A stretch of DNA of 64,000 nucleotides from the NCBI GenBank assembly GCA_020736575.1, contig JAGPYM010000004.1:248001-312000 (forward strand). The letters are read 5' to 3'. How positions within the stretch are numbered: position 1 is the stretch's first letter; the number at the start of each line of letters is the position of its first letter. The notes under the pieces were generated by a model that saw only the letters and a program-made list of their open reading frames with translations, ran no database searches and had not been told where the DNA came from. Source of the stretch: Thelonectria olida (Eukaryota > Ascomycota > Sordariomycetes > Hypocreales > Nectriaceae). Shown piece by piece: positions 24,052 through 36,396 of this stretch. Position numbers and translations under genes: made by a program.

Positions 24052-26429
24052 ATGTCGGCTTCCACTTTCTCTTACGCCCAGGCTGCGAAGGGACAGGGTA
24101 CCGCCCCTCCGTCGAATACCGCTGCCACCACAGGCACCCAGCCTCAGGACGCCCAGGACGCCCAGGCTCCTGACGTCTCTGTCGCTGCTACCAAGACTAC
24201 TGCTCCGGATGTCGAGCAGGTTCAGTCAACCGAGGTCACCGAGACCCCCAATGGCGTTGACCCCCAGCCTGCCGCTCTGGAGAAGGGTGAGATTGAACCC
24301 GCTCCCGGATCCGAGAGCGATGCCCGATCCGAGTCTACACAGGACCGACGATCTGAATCCAGGCGCGATGAGGAGACTTCAAGATTAGATCGACCGTGGC
24401 GACGCAATGACAAGCCAGCAAGGTCTTCCAGCACGACCACACGATCTACCGATGAGCAAGATTCTCGAAAGGCACGAAGAAACAAGAAGAGCAAGGCCTC
24501 TGAGAAGCAGGCCAGCGATTCAGCATCGGTTGACAAGGAGCAGGAAGCCGTCCCCGAACCCCCTAAAGTTGAACTGTCTGAGGCGCCAATCCCCAGCGTC
24601 AACATCTGGCATAAGCGCAAGGAGGCCCATCTTGCCAAGGGCAAGCCGGCTACGGCAGAATTGGCCAATGGCCAGCAGGAGAGTTCCAAGGGTTCCGCAA
24701 AGGCTTCTGAAGATGTCGCCACCCAGAACGGCCCTGCTACAAACGGCGTGAAACCTCACCGAAAGAGTGTTGATGCCCCTCGCCCTGAGAGAAATGGACC
24801 TCGTGGTTCTAGATTGTCGGACAAGGAGGTCCCCCCGCCAGTTGAGGATGCCGTTGCATGGCCCACTCCAGACACTTCTATCAAGGAAGTCAAGGAAGAG
24901 AAGAAGAAATCTGTTGAGCGAGCCGACCGATCCGACAAGGACAGCCAGGAGGATGGATCTCAGAGTAAGCCCCGGCAGAAGAAGGAGTGGAAGGCATACG
25001 ATTACGTCCCTTCCGTCAGCTTCGAGACCCAACTACCTCAGATGCGCAACTCCAAGACCAGGGGCGGTGCCCGAAGTGGCCGTGATGCAGGCCCCCGAGC
25101 AACTTCAAATGGTGTTCCCGAGAAGGCGCAAGCCGCTCCCTTGAACAAGGTCACTGACTCCAAGACTCGCGAAGTCAACGGCTCCAATGGAGCCTCTTCT
25201 CAACCCCAAGCTGCCAAGCGTGGATCGCTTGATGGCTCCAGCAACCAGAAGAAGGCTGTCGGCGCTGATAAGGCCAAGGACGCTACTACTCAGTCGAACG
25301 TGAGTGAACTTGCCCTAATTCCCCCTTCATACGCACAATGTCCAAGCGCAATAATTTGCCCGTGCCCCCACATTCCATCAAGGACTCAAGGCTAACGTGA
25401 CAGCAGGAAAACGTCCAGGCTTCCCGACCAGAGGGTCGTGGTGAAAGGGGACGTGGTGGTTTCCGCGGCCGTGGCGCCCACCCCTCCGTCAACACCCAGG
25501 TGCAGCATAACGGCGCTGCTGCCGGATTCAACGGCCAGGTTCCTGCTGGTGCCCGAGCCCAAGGCCCTTACAGCCCTCCTCTTCGCCAGGGTTCTCATGG
25601 TCAAATGTTTGGACCTCAGGCTCCACGGGGACGTGGAGGCCGCAACGGCGCTGGCAACTACCATCGCATGTCTCTGCCTAACGGCCAGGCTCGCATGCCT
25701 GCTGTCCAACCCCAGTTTCCGTCCTACGACTACTCGATGCCTCACATGGCTGGCGTGCCCTTCCAGCCTCACCCTTACTGGGACAACGTGGTTGTTTCCA
25801 TGTTGAGGAGTCAGATTGAGTACTACTTCTCCATTGAGAATCTTTGCAAAGATATGTACCTCCGTGCCCGTATGGATTCTCAAGGCTTCGTTCCTCTGCA
25901 CTTTGTTGCCGCTTTCAAGCGAATGCGAGAACTGTCTCCCGACACTGGACTCATCCGTGCAGTTTGCGAGGAGTCAACCGACGTCGAGTATGTTGTTGGA
26001 GAGGATGATTGTGAGCGCCTACGACGTCGGGATGGTTGGCAGCAATTCGTCCTCCCCATGGAAGACCGAGATGAACTTGCTCGCAACCACGGCCCTGCAC
26101 ACCTGACCATCAAAAACCGTGCCTATGCCTTCAACAACCACTTCAACGGAATGCCCCAAGCCCATTACTATCCCACCGACCCCTCATTCCCGCAATATCA
26201 CGACGGTGCCCAGGTGGCACCCGCCGTGAACGGCTTCCATGAGACCAATGGTTCCAGTCAGCTCTCTGCCGATGTTCCTGATTTCTCCCCGTCGGGCTCG
26301 CTCCCCTTGGTGTCGCTTGAGAACAAGGACGTGAAGTCCGAGGCTGTTTCAGAACTGCCAAATGGTCACACCGACGCTCCCTTGACAAATGGAGTACATG
26401 CTGAGCAGCCTGAAGCCGTGCAGTCGTAA
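24052..26429 (+). CDS. La-motif RNA-binding protein (Sro9/Slf1, LARP type)
   Basis: Two exons, 24052-25299 and 25404-26429, encode about 757 residues. Proteins of this class bind mRNA and polysomes and influence translation and mRNA stability. Residues 1-410 are disordered and charged, opening with SASTFSYAQAAKGQG. Exon 2 starts with an RGG-like stretch (RGERGRGGFRGRG). The La motif follows at about residues 540-640 (YWDNVVVSMLRSQIEYYFSI, MDSQGFVPLHFVAAF, GWQQFVLP). No classical RNA-recognition motif is seen after it, which fits Sro9/Slf1 rather than genuine La. An in-frame ATG at 24019 is an alternative start, but an acceptor-like CAACAG at 24022-24027 would splice it away, so 24052 was preferred. 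The acceptor at 25402-25406 is a tandem NAGNAG giving proteins that differ by one glutamine. Confidence 0.88.
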
Positions 26430-29400
26430 GATGACCTGTCCAGAAATGGGAGTGGCATCTACGGCGGTGCGAGTTTGAACACGTGGTTGGCCCATGGCAG
26501 GTTTTGTCAGGCCCTACAAGAGGTCATAGGCATACCCGCTTCATGGACAGGAATAGTTTTTTTTTTTTCTTCCGTCTTGTTTTAGACACGGTCACAGGGG
26601 TTTTCACGTCTCGATCCGGTTCATATGGTTTTAGGGCATGTCACGCCCTCAGCTACGATAACGCCATGAGCGACGGCGTTGTATCAGTTACGCAAGGGTT
26701 CTTGGTTTCACGATTTTCGAGGGAATGAATGTATGGGAATTTGAAGGTTTTGCGCCAAACGGTGCACACGAGGATGTTGAACGCAATCATGGACCGGGAC
26801 TTCTGCATTCCTTTCAAGTTGGGCATCAGGATCAGGGTGCGGAAAAGGAGTGCCCGTGATTGAATGCCGATAAGTCACGGAAGCCAACATCGGTTTTGCA
26901 ATATGGCCTTGCATCTTACCGGTGGAACGAAAAAGGTTCATATATGGAGGAGTGAAGGGGGCGAAAAAATACCCATCTACGACGATATCCATTCATTTCC
27001 TGGTTCGGCGAAGCGAGGGGGATGCACAGCTCGCGTGAGCTGGCGGTTGGCCAGGGTAACCTATATGGTTGGTTTGATGCTTTGCATTTTTGGCTTTCTC
27101 AGGGCGGAATCTGGGCAAGATATGGCGACCAATATGGTCCCCGCCAACGCCCTGTTGGAAAAACTTGCGACTGCTTTCTTTTTCTTTATACCGTTAGCTG
27201 GCCTATTGGGCCAAGGCTCCAGAAATCCGTTATCCATGTGGAGTCGGAGGAGGAGTTGAGGAACAGGCTCGCCTCGGGTCATCATTATGCCCCGTGGGCG
27301 AGAGAAGGAAGGGATGGGGGAGAGCAGCATCGGAGGAGACAGAGAGAGAAAAATACAGGGATGAAAAAAGCGCACGCATGTTATTCATCAGCCATGGACA
27401 CGGGTCTTTTTTTTTTATCGTCTCTTCAAATGCATTTCTGAGGGGTTCAAGGCGGTTTGATTTTTGACATGGACTTTTTTTGATGATGATAGACGGGCCT
27501 ACTCTCCACAACTGATTTACGGAGTTTATTGTCATTGAATCTTTCCCTGGTCCTTCTGCATTGTACGATAGCTGGTAGTAAAAATAATAAAAAAGTCGAA
27601 CAACCCTGCTCTCTAACTGTTGGGGGGGTTTGAGGGCTAGCAGATGTATTTGATGTGAATGACTTCTCGTTTGGATGTTCAAATATTGCCTGTTAGGGCT
27701 AACTACTTAGTGCAACGACTAACCCATGGTGAAGCTGGTTGGGCACAAATGGAACGAAGGAACGAGTTAGCTAGTATCTGCTTCAAATGTCGGATGAGGG
27801 AATTCGAACACAGATGGCAAATTCTTTCGGGAAGAAGGGGTTCAGTGGGATAATCAGGGCTGGGCAAACGAAATGGGTTTTGTGATGGAAGGTGGGGGGA
27901 TGGTGTTGCGGGGTATCATGGAAAGCCCAAAGAGCAATGGCGGGGTCATCATGAGAAGTGACGCTGAGATAAGAAGACGAGTGGCTACATACATGCGGGA
28001 AGACGAGCGGAGGCTGTTAATTACTCCATACACAGTAGCCATCTAAAGCCGAATTTCTTCAACTTTCTTTGAAGTAGAGCATTTCTGCTCTTAGAGGTGC
28101 TACTACAACGCGAATAACTGAAACGGAGCGTTAGGCACCGGGCATCTTTCACTTGACATCTACCGAACAAAGCAAAGAAGCGGAACGGAACCCCTTCTCG
28201 GGATAGGGGACATGGGGGAAAGCCCAGAGAATAGCGTTTGATATTCACTATCCGGCAGGGCGAAGCTGATGAAACTCTTTCGCCACACGGCCACGACCAA
28301 TAGGACCAAAGCCGATGGCCCAATGTCCCATTCACGCCCTAGCCGTTTGGTCGTTATTACAATTTACCTCTAGGAGATTTACGCTGCAAGTCATTTCAAA
28401 CGGTGGCTATGGAAAAACGTGGCGGCGCTTGCAAGGCCAAGTGGCCGGTGAGGTGAGGGAGGCCGTTGAGGAGGCGAGGAAAAGTGAAGGGTCCAAGCGA
28501 CACCGCGGGGTGCGACCGGTGACATCATAGGCGAAATAAGGGACGTCACCAGGCGGGGTGAGACGGTGGGTGCTTTTTGCCCGGCGGTGTGGCTGACGGG
28601 GGCTTGTGACTTGGTGGCTGGGGTTTAGGGGTCACTCACTTCCCAGGCTGTCTCATTTCAAGGGTGGACGACAGTGCGAATGTCTGGCGCTTCTTTCTTG
28701 CATTGAAGCCTCTCAGCCTTGATGACGGCGGCTCTCTTTTTTGGTCACCGTCTATTGTGTAGGTTGGGTGTCCTATGGTGGACAGCCAATGAGGCGACTT
28801 TGAGACACCAAAGAGAGGCCTCACCTACCTCCAAAACCCTTGACATCGAGTATTGTAAAGTGCAAATCGAAAGTGTATGCCCGCGCCCGGGCCGCCGTCT
28901 CTGGTCGGTTTCATCCAATCTGCGCGGTATGAGTTGGGTTGAGGAAGGACAAAGGATGTCGACCTGGTGACAGTGGCCAACCTGGATTGTGATGGACTGG
29001 CACAACGGATACTGAGACAGTAAAACGATCGAATAGAAATCCACGGTAACGAGCCAACTCACAGTTGTGACATCTATGGGTAGGTAACACGGTATTTTGC
29101 GGCTTGCGTGAAGCTGCTAGTGACTCTTCCGAACTGGCTGACGCTTAGGTGGAAAGCAATCTCACGTAGGTGAAGCCTACAAGACTCTTCTTCCATCTCG
29201 ATTGAAAATTCCAGAATACGAAGCAATGGGACATCCGGGGAGAAACACGGGCTGGTGCAGGTGACCATCTGGTTGCTTGACGAAATGCTCGGCCTCACCG
29301 GCAGAACGTGGAGGGGACCAAGGTCTTGGGACTTGCCAGGGGTGGCGCAGTTTCTGTTGCTTGCTTTTGCTCTGGGCGACGACAGGAGTTCGCTGGACGA

Positions 29401-30194
29401 GGCGGGTGTTTGCAAAGGACTCGATAGACTTTAAGCGAGGCGAAGTCAGGAATGCCCTGCCATAGAGAAAAGAAAAGTTTTGCTGCAAACTGGTTCTGAG
29501 ATGTGATTCCAAGTGAAATGCCGTGGCTGCGGAGTCGACTTGACAGCCTGACCCTTGTCGGGTTGGTGCGTCACTGTCAATGCTGCTGCTCTTAACTTGA
29601 TGATTTCGCCCTCCCCCTCGTCATTACGTCGTTGTGCCCCGCCCAGCTGGCTAGCGTCTAAGAGCAGGTACGATGGGATACTATGTCCATCGCAGCCAGA
29701 CACCATGTACTTTGAACTCGCTGAGATTATCCAGTGCAAGTCAACAGACAAACTAGCAGGGGAGTAGCCGCCTCCATTGCTGCCTTCCATTTTCCATGCA
29801 TGCGTCTCTTGATGCCCATTTGGCCCATCCACAGGGCAGCAAGCAGTCCACAGTCTACCGTCCATCCACCATTCACCAAGCAGTTGCCAACAAGTCTTGC
29901 GCCTTCCCTCCCAACTCAGCCCACACTTGCCGCTGCCCACTTGCTTTGCTCCTGCTACGACCTGTTTTCTTCCTTCTCTCTTTTTCTTCCTCTTCTTCTC
30001 CAAATTCCCACCTTTCATCATATCATATTATCTGCTGCTGACTCTCGCACCATCTTCTTTCACATCTTATACAATTGCCATCTATCAAAGAAGCGTGCAT
30101 CATACACCTCCCCTTTCTTCACATCCAAAGACCAATTCTATTTGAGCGACATCAACTTTACATACATTGCGTTTCACCACCCCAAGTCTTGCCC
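26430..30194. other. 3.8 kb intergenic region
   Basis: This lies between the La-motif gene and the DUF3824 gene. The first part should be 3' untranslated sequence. The last 400 bp are pyrimidine-rich, as in fungal leaders and promoters. Short open frames show no domains. No RNA gene was recognised. Confidence 0.5.
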
Positions 30195-32279
30195 ATGGCA
30201 AACTACGAACCGTACGATCGGGAATACTCCCGTCGCTACACGCGGGAAGAGCGTGAGCCCCGCTATCTCGACCCTCGCGAATCCTATCCCTCCAAGACGG
30301 TACACACCCATCGCGAGCTCGTTCCCCGAGCCCGTGAGGACAGCGAACTGTCCATCGAGGAAGTCCGCCGTGACTTCCCTCCTCCCACCGGCCGTGACGT
30401 TCGCCGAGCCAAATCTGCAGATCCAGGCTATTACGAGGATGAGTACGAGTATCGCCGCAGCTACGACCCGCGCTACGAGCGTGAGTATGAGCGCCGTTCT
30501 CGCCGGAGCCCTAACAGTTCCTACTCCCACGACGATGATCGCAAGCACAAGTCCAAGAGTGGTATGAGCAAGCAAGAGAAGATTATCGCCGCCGTTGCCG
30601 GCGCCGCTCTCCTCGCAGGAGGCAAGGAGCTCTTCGATCGATACGAGGCCAAGGAAGAAGGCATCGAAGTTCAGCGAAACCCCCTCTCTTCTATTGCTCT
30701 AGCCGGCGTTGGCGCTCTGGCCGCCTATCAGGGTGCCGAGTTCTATACAAAGCAACAGGCCAAAAAGGATCAAAAGACCAACTACATTCTCAACCGTGGT
30801 CGCGATGCCCATTACGACGATTATTACTCAGACGAAGACGAGGGTCCCAAGGAGAGAAAGGGCCACAAGAACTTCCTGGAGAGTGCTCTCGCTGCGACTG
30901 GCCTAGGTGCTGCTGTCAAGACCCTCACTGGCGGCGACAGTCATTCTGACACCAGAAGCCGCGGCCCAGGTTCCATCAGCTCTCGTTCCCAATCTCGTGG
31001 CGGTGCCAACAAGATTCAGAAGGCCGCCATGGCTTCTCTCCTGGCCGGTGCCACCGAGGCCTTCCGTGTTTCCAAGGAGCCCGGTGGCTGGAAGGGTGAA
31101 AAGACGAAGCGAATCCTCACTGCCGCAGCCGGCGCCGCAACGGTTGATGCTGCAACCGACCCCAAGCACGGCAAGCTTGGTCTTGCTGAATCGGTCATCG
31201 GTGGTTTGGTTGGTAACCGCTTGATCAACGGCTCTAAGAACGATATTGAGGAGGACAAGATGACTGGCCGCAGCCGTTCACGCTCGCGAGCTCGATCCAA
31301 GTCCCGAGATGGGGGCAGCGGTGGTGTCAGTGGCCTTGCTGCCCTCGCAACCGCTGGCCTGGGAGCTCTTGGTGCGAAGAAGGCTTTGGATAACTCGCGA
31401 TCCCGCAGCCGCAGCCGCAGCCATCGGGGCAGAGATGCCTCTTACTCTCCCGAACGACGACGGGAGCGAAGCCGAAGCCGCAGCATTGTTGACAAGACCC
31501 GAAACAGCCTTGCCAAGCTTGGAATTGGCGCCGGTGCGGGAGCTGCTGCTGTGGATGCGGCTGATACGTATCGTCGCGATCAGGATGATTTCAGCGATCG
31601 TGGTTCTCACCGTTCCCGTCGCCACGATGACGACTATGACGACCGACGACACGACAATGCACGAGACTACTATGATGACGAACGCTCTTACCGAAACAAA
31701 CATGGAGAACGATCAAGCAGGAGGGATAGACGAGGAGATTATTCTTCCGAATCTGATTTGGGAGATTCTTCCGAGGACGAGAGGCGGGCCAAGAAAATGA
31801 GAGGTAAGCAAGTTTTGACAACCGGTCTCGCGGCCGTTGCGACAATCCACGCAGCACATGAAGTCTACCAGAGTATGGAAAAGAGGAATGCAAGACAAAA
31901 GGCGGTTCAGGAGGGACGTCTCAGCGCAGAAACAGCCAAGAAGATGAAGACCAAAGCGATCATGCAAGATGCCGCTTCTGTTGGTATCGCCGCCTTGGGA
32001 ATCAAGGGTGCCCTTTCAGAGATGAAAGAGGTCAAGGAGATAACCCATGAGTGCAAGGAATTCAAGGCTGAAAAGGCTCGTCGGCATGAGAGACGCCTCC
32101 AAAAACTCCAAAGCAAGTCTGTCGATGGCAGAAAGCGGTCGGACAGTTGGGCGCCATCATCTCGAACTGGAGATGGATACGACACGGACGATGAATCTGA
32201 TGCCGAGTACTATCGAGGGGCCAAGCTTCACCATGGTAGCGGCGCACTACCTGCACCTCCTGTTGGGGGCAGATGGTAG
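30195..32279 (+). CDS. DUF3824-type RS-rich, glycine/alanine-segment protein
   Basis: A single exon encodes 694 residues. The N-terminus is Arg/Tyr/Glu-rich (REYSRRYTREEREPRYLDPR). From about residue 130 come roughly ten hydrophobic Ala/Gly-rich segments, for example IIAAVAGAALLAGGKELF, IALAGVGALAAYQGAEFY, GLAALATAGLGALGAKKAL and VLTTGLAAVATIHAAHEVY. They are separated by charged and RS-dipeptide stretches such as GRSRSRSRARSKSRD and SRSRSRSRSHRG. This layout matches fungal proteins carrying DUF3824 repeats; their biochemical role is not established. The segments could be membrane-associating helices or glycine zippers. A GTAAGC at 31804 could act as a donor, but removing the sequence would delete a conserved-looking segment, so no intron is called. 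The start ATG at 30195 follows a long pyrimidine-rich leader. Confidence 0.85.
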   Translation: MANYEPYDREYSRRYTREEREPRYLDPRESYPSKTVHTHRELVPRAREDSELSIEEVRRDFPPPTGRDVRRAKSADPGYYEDEYEYRRSYDPRYEREYERRSRRSPNSSYSHDDDRKHKSKSGMSKQEKIIAAVAGAALLAGGKELFDRYEAKEEGIEVQRNPLSSIALAGVGALAAYQGAEFYTKQQAKKDQKTNYILNRGRDAHYDDYYSDEDEGPKERKGHKNFLESALAATGLGAAVKTLTGGDSHSDTRSRGPGSISSRSQSRGGANKIQKAAMASLLAGATEAFRVSKEPGGWKGEKTKRILTAAAGAATVDAATDPKHGKLGLAESVIGGLVGNRLINGSKNDIEEDKMTGRSRSRSRARSKSRDGGSGGVSGLAALATAGLGALGAKKALDNSRSRSRSRSHRGRDASYSPERRRERSRSRSIVDKTRNSLAKLGIGAGAGAAAVDAADTYRRDQDDFSDRGSHRSRRHDDDYDDRRHDNARDYYDDERSYRNKHGERSSRRDRRGDYSSESDLGDSSEDERRAKKMRGKQVLTTGLAAVATIHAAHEVYQSMEKRNARQKAVQEGRLSAETAKKMKTKAIMQDAASVGIAALGIKGALSEMKEVKEITHECKEFKAEKARRHERRLQKLQSKSVDGRKRSDSWAPSSRTGDGYDTDDESDAEYYRGAKLHHGSGALPAPPVGGRW

Positions 32280-34059
32280 TTGCGATCCGGTTCCATCTCG
32301 ATGGGTTGGCTTCTCTCCTGGCTCAGACCGTTGTCTCACTTCGGCCGGCTCATGGGCCATTGACACCGCCTTTTGTTCGACTACGACACACTGAAATTTA
32401 CCATTTACGATTTATGACGACATGACCTTGAGTTTATGAGACTGCTGATCCCCCTTACGCAACAGCGCACAAAGGGGGTAAAGAGATTAGTCTCTTTATT
32501 CACTCTCGAGGAGTGGACTTGCTGTGCTGCGTGGGATGCTCCGATGCTGAATTCCCCTGCCCTAAGATAGAAGAAGCAGATGTGCTTTTTATTTCTTTCA
32601 TCCTTTCTCTCTATAATACTGTGTACAAAGAATTGGAAACTAATTGCGGATCGTTTTATCCAGACCATCGCCGCCACTGAATCCAGTGACGGCTGTCATC
32701 TCCAGAACCGGCCATGAGCCCACTCAAGAAGCTATACACCAAAGCTCACTCCCGGCAGAGCGGCACCAAGTGTAATGCAACTATTAACGAGGAATGCATC
32801 CAGGGGCATCCATCACGAGTGTGAGTGGACCAGCCAGAGTGTGTTGGGAGGCTGGACTTCGGAAATGCACAAGGATCGGGGTCGAACAGGCTGTGGGCGA
32901 CGAAGGCGTCAGCAGTGGACTCGATGTGGTTGGTGTTTTTGGCATGCACGATGATGATCCGGGAAACACGGCTCTGGAATGACGGCGTGGGTGTGGGTGG
33001 GCGAGTGTGTGCGGATCGAGCTGGTACGATTGGGCCTGGCTGCAAGGACGAAAACCGGCTTCTAAATAGGGACATGGGTAAAGTAAGGCAAGGTCAAGGT
33101 AACGACGATATGTAAGGGAAACGCTTTGATGTTTTTGATTAGTTTGATCTTGTTTAGGTGGGATGGATGGCTCTTCTTATTACGATCTATGTTGGTTTTC
33201 TCATGTCTTGGATATTTCTATTTTCGGCTAGAATGAAGATATCCAACGAATAACGACTCATGATGACCTGTTTTACTGATGGCTGCTATGTACATGATGT
33301 TGGATATGTGTGCACTTTATCATTCGATGGGCACCCAAAGCTGTGCAAGCTGTGGAAGGCCATCGGGGCGTTGCAAGATGTGCCAAGCACAGAATGGGTT
33401 GAAACACAAGCAAAGAGAACAAGGGGTGCATCGTCCCGTCTTCTCCGGTGCAATACGTGTCGGGCGCTGGGGGCGCTTATCTCTCTCTGCCTTGGTTTTG
33501 CTGTCGTTGGATTTCAAGTGTGAGCCAGGGGCGTACGTTCATGATGTCATGCGGGATCCCTGACACTGGGGCCTTGGCAGCTATTTCAGCCTCAACGCCA
33601 GAGAGAAGGGGACAGGCACAGTGTGACAGAGGTGGTTAGAACGAGGACTTCTCACTGTACGTGGATTGCTCTACGACTTTGTTCGTTTACGATTAGGAGA
33701 AAACAAGCATGATTCGTCTGTCTGTCTCCATCAGCTTATTCGGCCAAGTGGTTGAACACGCCTCAGTGCTGTCTGTGAAGCTTCCCTCGGGAGAGCAGTA
33801 TGCAAGCCATGCATGGTTCATGCGACATCATAAGTCAAGAATAAATAACAAGGGTTCGCATGTAATGACTTCGTTCATGGATATCTAATCAGCATGCTCA
33901 TTGTGGAACAGCCTACCTATGTATGTGTGAGTATCAAACAAAGCGAGACAATCCCCTTTCATCCCCAGAGTATCAGGACGCCAAGGCGATGGATCGGCAC
34001 GGCGCGAATCGATCGGGCCGGGGAGATAAATAGCAGCGCAACATTCGGAAAGACCAATC
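32280..34059. other. Convergent 3' intergenic region
   Basis: This 1.8 kb lies between the 3' ends of the DUF3824 gene and clf1. Only short frames without domains are present. It probably contains both 3' untranslated regions. Confidence 0.5.
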
Positions 34060-36093
34060 TCAAGCGCCCGACAGCCCACCACCAGTCTGCTGCTTCCACT
34101 TCTGCGCCAGGGCCATGACGTTGGACAGGTTCGCCGCCTGTTGGTCGTCGGCCGGGAAGATGTAGTCGACGTACTCCTCCCAAGAGTCGTCCTCCAAGCG
34201 GCGCTTGCGCTTCGTCTTGCGCGGCATTTGCTTCTGCACCGCGTCAATGTCCTCTGGCCCGCCGTGCGTGCGCTCAAACGACAGCCAGGCGTTGAGCAGA
34301 GACACGCGCTCTTCCTTGAGGTCCTTGTCGCGCATGCTTTTGTGCGCCCGCTCAAACACTTTGCGCGCGCGCGCCTTGGCCTCGTCGCTGACGGGCTGGT
34401 CCTCCTCGGCCTCCTCGTCTTCGTCGTCTTCGGGTATGTTGATCTCGAAGTGCGCGTAACTGATCCAGACCTTGACGTGGTCTGTCTTCTCCAGTAGACG
34501 CTCGTACAGGTCGCGTGTGCGCTCGTACTCGCCCTCCTCTTCCTCGAAATCGATGTACGCCTTCCAGAGGAGCTCTGGCATGTCGAGCTGCGCCTGCTGG
34601 ACAGCGAGCTCAAAGATGGCTCGAGTGCGATCCAGGTCGTCGAGACCACGCTCCAACTCAGCAAATTTGATCCATGTCTGGCAGTTTGCTGAGTTGTACT
34701 CGATGTGTTTCTCGTATAAAGTCCGACACCGGACGAACTCGAAGAGTCTGCGTTCCAAGTCGATATAGCCGTTGAAAATCTTGTCCTTGGGGCACATGCC
34801 GATAGCCCGACCCAGAAGCTTCCTCGCTGCGGTGAGCTCACCTTGTCGAATCTCGAATTGGGCCGCCATCAACCAGACCTTGGCAAACGTAAACTTCTTG
34901 TGGGGGATCAACCTTAACGAGGTGTTGTAGATCTGCCTCGTCCTCTCCACGTCTCGTCCTTCCGTCTCTTCCCAAATGGCGTAGAAAATCCAAAGATAAA
35001 TGTACCTCCGCCAGTGTCGCTTTTCCTGTGTTGGTGGCACTTGGGCAACCGCCCTTTCGTAAACGTCTCGGATGCGGTCGACATCCTGTGATGTTTCTTC
35101 CAGTTTGGCATAATCGAACCAAGCATCGTAGTTCTTGGGGTTCTCGCGAACCTGTTCCTCATAATACACCCTCCTCTTGGAGAGAATGACATCCTCAAGA
35201 CCATCCTTGTCGCCAAACTGTTTCTCAAATGTCGTGTATGCCTTGTGTAAAATCATCGACTTGGATCGCGGTAGACGATCCAGCGCATATTTGTAAATGG
35301 CTCGGGCCCGCTCATACTCCTTCAACTTGGCTTCGAATCGACTGTATGCGATGAACAGCTTCTCATCGACAAAATCATCACCCAAAGTCTCAACCGCGGT
35401 TCCAAAGACCTCCCGCACAAGGTCGCTAGTACCGTACTCCTCCTCAAACTTGGCCCATTTGATCCAGTTTCGGGGCTCGGGGTGGATCAGGGTGAAAGTT
35501 CTAAAGATATCGCGCGCCCGTTCGTACTCGCCATATCGCTTCTCGAGTTTGATGTATGCGCTCCATGCAGCCTCGTCTGGTCGCCACTGCATCCACCGAT
35601 CAAAGACTTGTCGTGTTCCGGGGACATTGCCCAGCATTTCCTCCATGTAAACGTACTTGTACCACAGCTTGTCGACTCGGGGCTGTCTGCTGACGGCACG
35701 ATCCAGCAAGTTTCGGGCATGGTTGATGTTTCTGCATTTCATCTCCGACTCAATGTATCGGATCCAAAGCTGAACATTGTTGGGGTGAACATCGAGCGCA
35801 CGTTCAAAAATGGATCGGGCGCGTGCAAACTCCTTTTGCTCCAACTCCCATGACGCATATCGCATCCAGTTGTTGAGGTTGACCCGGTTTCGTCGCACGT
35901 AGGCCTCAAAATCCTTGCGCTTTCGTCCCTGGTATTCGTGAAGCTCCTCGAGATCCTCGAGTCGCTGGGTTGGGGCCTGGATGCCACCAACATCCTGTCG
36001 GTCGACGGCTTCGCGAAGAAGCTGTTCGGCGCTGATCTGAATGGGCGCGGCCGCCTTGTTCTTGACCTTCGGAGGTCCCCGTGCTGACTCCAT
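34060..36093 (-). CDS. clf1: Pre-mRNA-splicing factor Clf1 (crooked-neck type)
   Basis: A single exon encodes 677 residues from the ATG for [15 protein letters not shown]. Clf1/Syf3 is a scaffold of the Prp19-associated (NTC) complex in the nucleus and helps tri-snRNP joining and spliceosome activation. Nearly the whole protein is half-a-TPR (HAT) repeats with the W-x2-Y/YA-x2-E and RAR-x-IFERAL pattern, e.g. [41 protein letters not shown] and [12 protein letters not shown]. The C-terminus is basic ([24 protein letters not shown]). Length and repeat count fit fungal Clf1. The frame is open about 22 codons upstream of this ATG. That stretch ends at a TAG acceptor-like site and looks like leader. 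Confidence 0.95.
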   Translation of the reverse strand: MESARGPPKVKNKAAAPIQISAEQLLREAVDRQDVGGIQAPTQRLEDLEELHEYQGRKRKDFEAYVRRNRVNLNNWMRYASWELEQKEFARARSIFERALDVHPNNVQLWIRYIESEMKCRNINHARNLLDRAVSRQPRVDKLWYKYVYMEEMLGNVPGTRQVFDRWMQWRPDEAAWSAYIKLEKRYGEYERARDIFRTFTLIHPEPRNWIKWAKFEEEYGTSDLVREVFGTAVETLGDDFVDEKLFIAYSRFEAKLKEYERARAIYKYALDRLPRSKSMILHKAYTTFEKQFGDKDGLEDVILSKRRVYYEEQVRENPKNYDAWFDYAKLEETSQDVDRIRDVYERAVAQVPPTQEKRHWRRYIYLWIFYAIWEETEGRDVERTRQIYNTSLRLIPHKKFTFAKVWLMAAQFEIRQGELTAARKLLGRAIGMCPKDKIFNGYIDLERRLFEFVRCRTLYEKHIEYNSANCQTWIKFAELERGLDDLDRTRAIFELAVQQAQLDMPELLWKAYIDFEEEEGEYERTRDLYERLLEKTDHVKVWISYAHFEINIPEDDEDEEAEEDQPVSDEAKARARKVFERAHKSMRDKDLKEERVSLLNAWLSFERTHGGPEDIDAVQKQMPRKTKRKRRLEDDSWEEYVDYIFPADDQQAANLSNVMALAQKWKQQTGGGLSGA

Positions 36094-36396
36094 ATTGCGC
36101 GACAAGTTCCTAGGAGTTGAGATGGAGCTGAGATGGCAATGAAGGGAGGGAGATGGCAAAAGTCAACGTCGACGTTGTAACTAAAATCGTCACGACGACG
36201 CGACGGAACGAGGCTCGAAAAAAAAATGGATGCGTGGCTGAGAAGCTCACCGATAAGATTGCGAATGCTATGGGCACGGACCATGTACTGTGGCGCATCT
36301 TCAGCCTTGCAGCCTGACAAATATTTGTAACTCTTGCGACAGGCTGAACTCTACGACCTCTTTCCATTCACACAACGCTCCTTACAATCCGCCAAC
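36094..36396. promoter_or_regulatory. Shared divergent promoter of clf1 and prp31
   Basis: Only 303 bp separate the two start codons, so both 5' leaders and promoters must lie here. A perfect 14-bp palindrome (CAACGTCGACGTTG) is at 36164-36177, followed by CG-rich CGACGACGCGACGG. An A-tract lies near 36217-36226. CGACAG at about 36337-36342 could be an acceptor of a leader intron for prp31. No TATA box is evident. Confidence 0.7.

Noticed and set aside
31803..31860. Possible intron in the DUF3824 gene (GTAAGC donor)
   Set aside because: The uninterrupted frame encodes another Ala/Gly hydrophobic segment consistent with the rest of the protein.
33885..34841. 318-codon minus-strand frame
   Set aside because: It overlaps clf1 in another frame; Arg/Ser-rich shadow of the HAT-repeat coding sequence.
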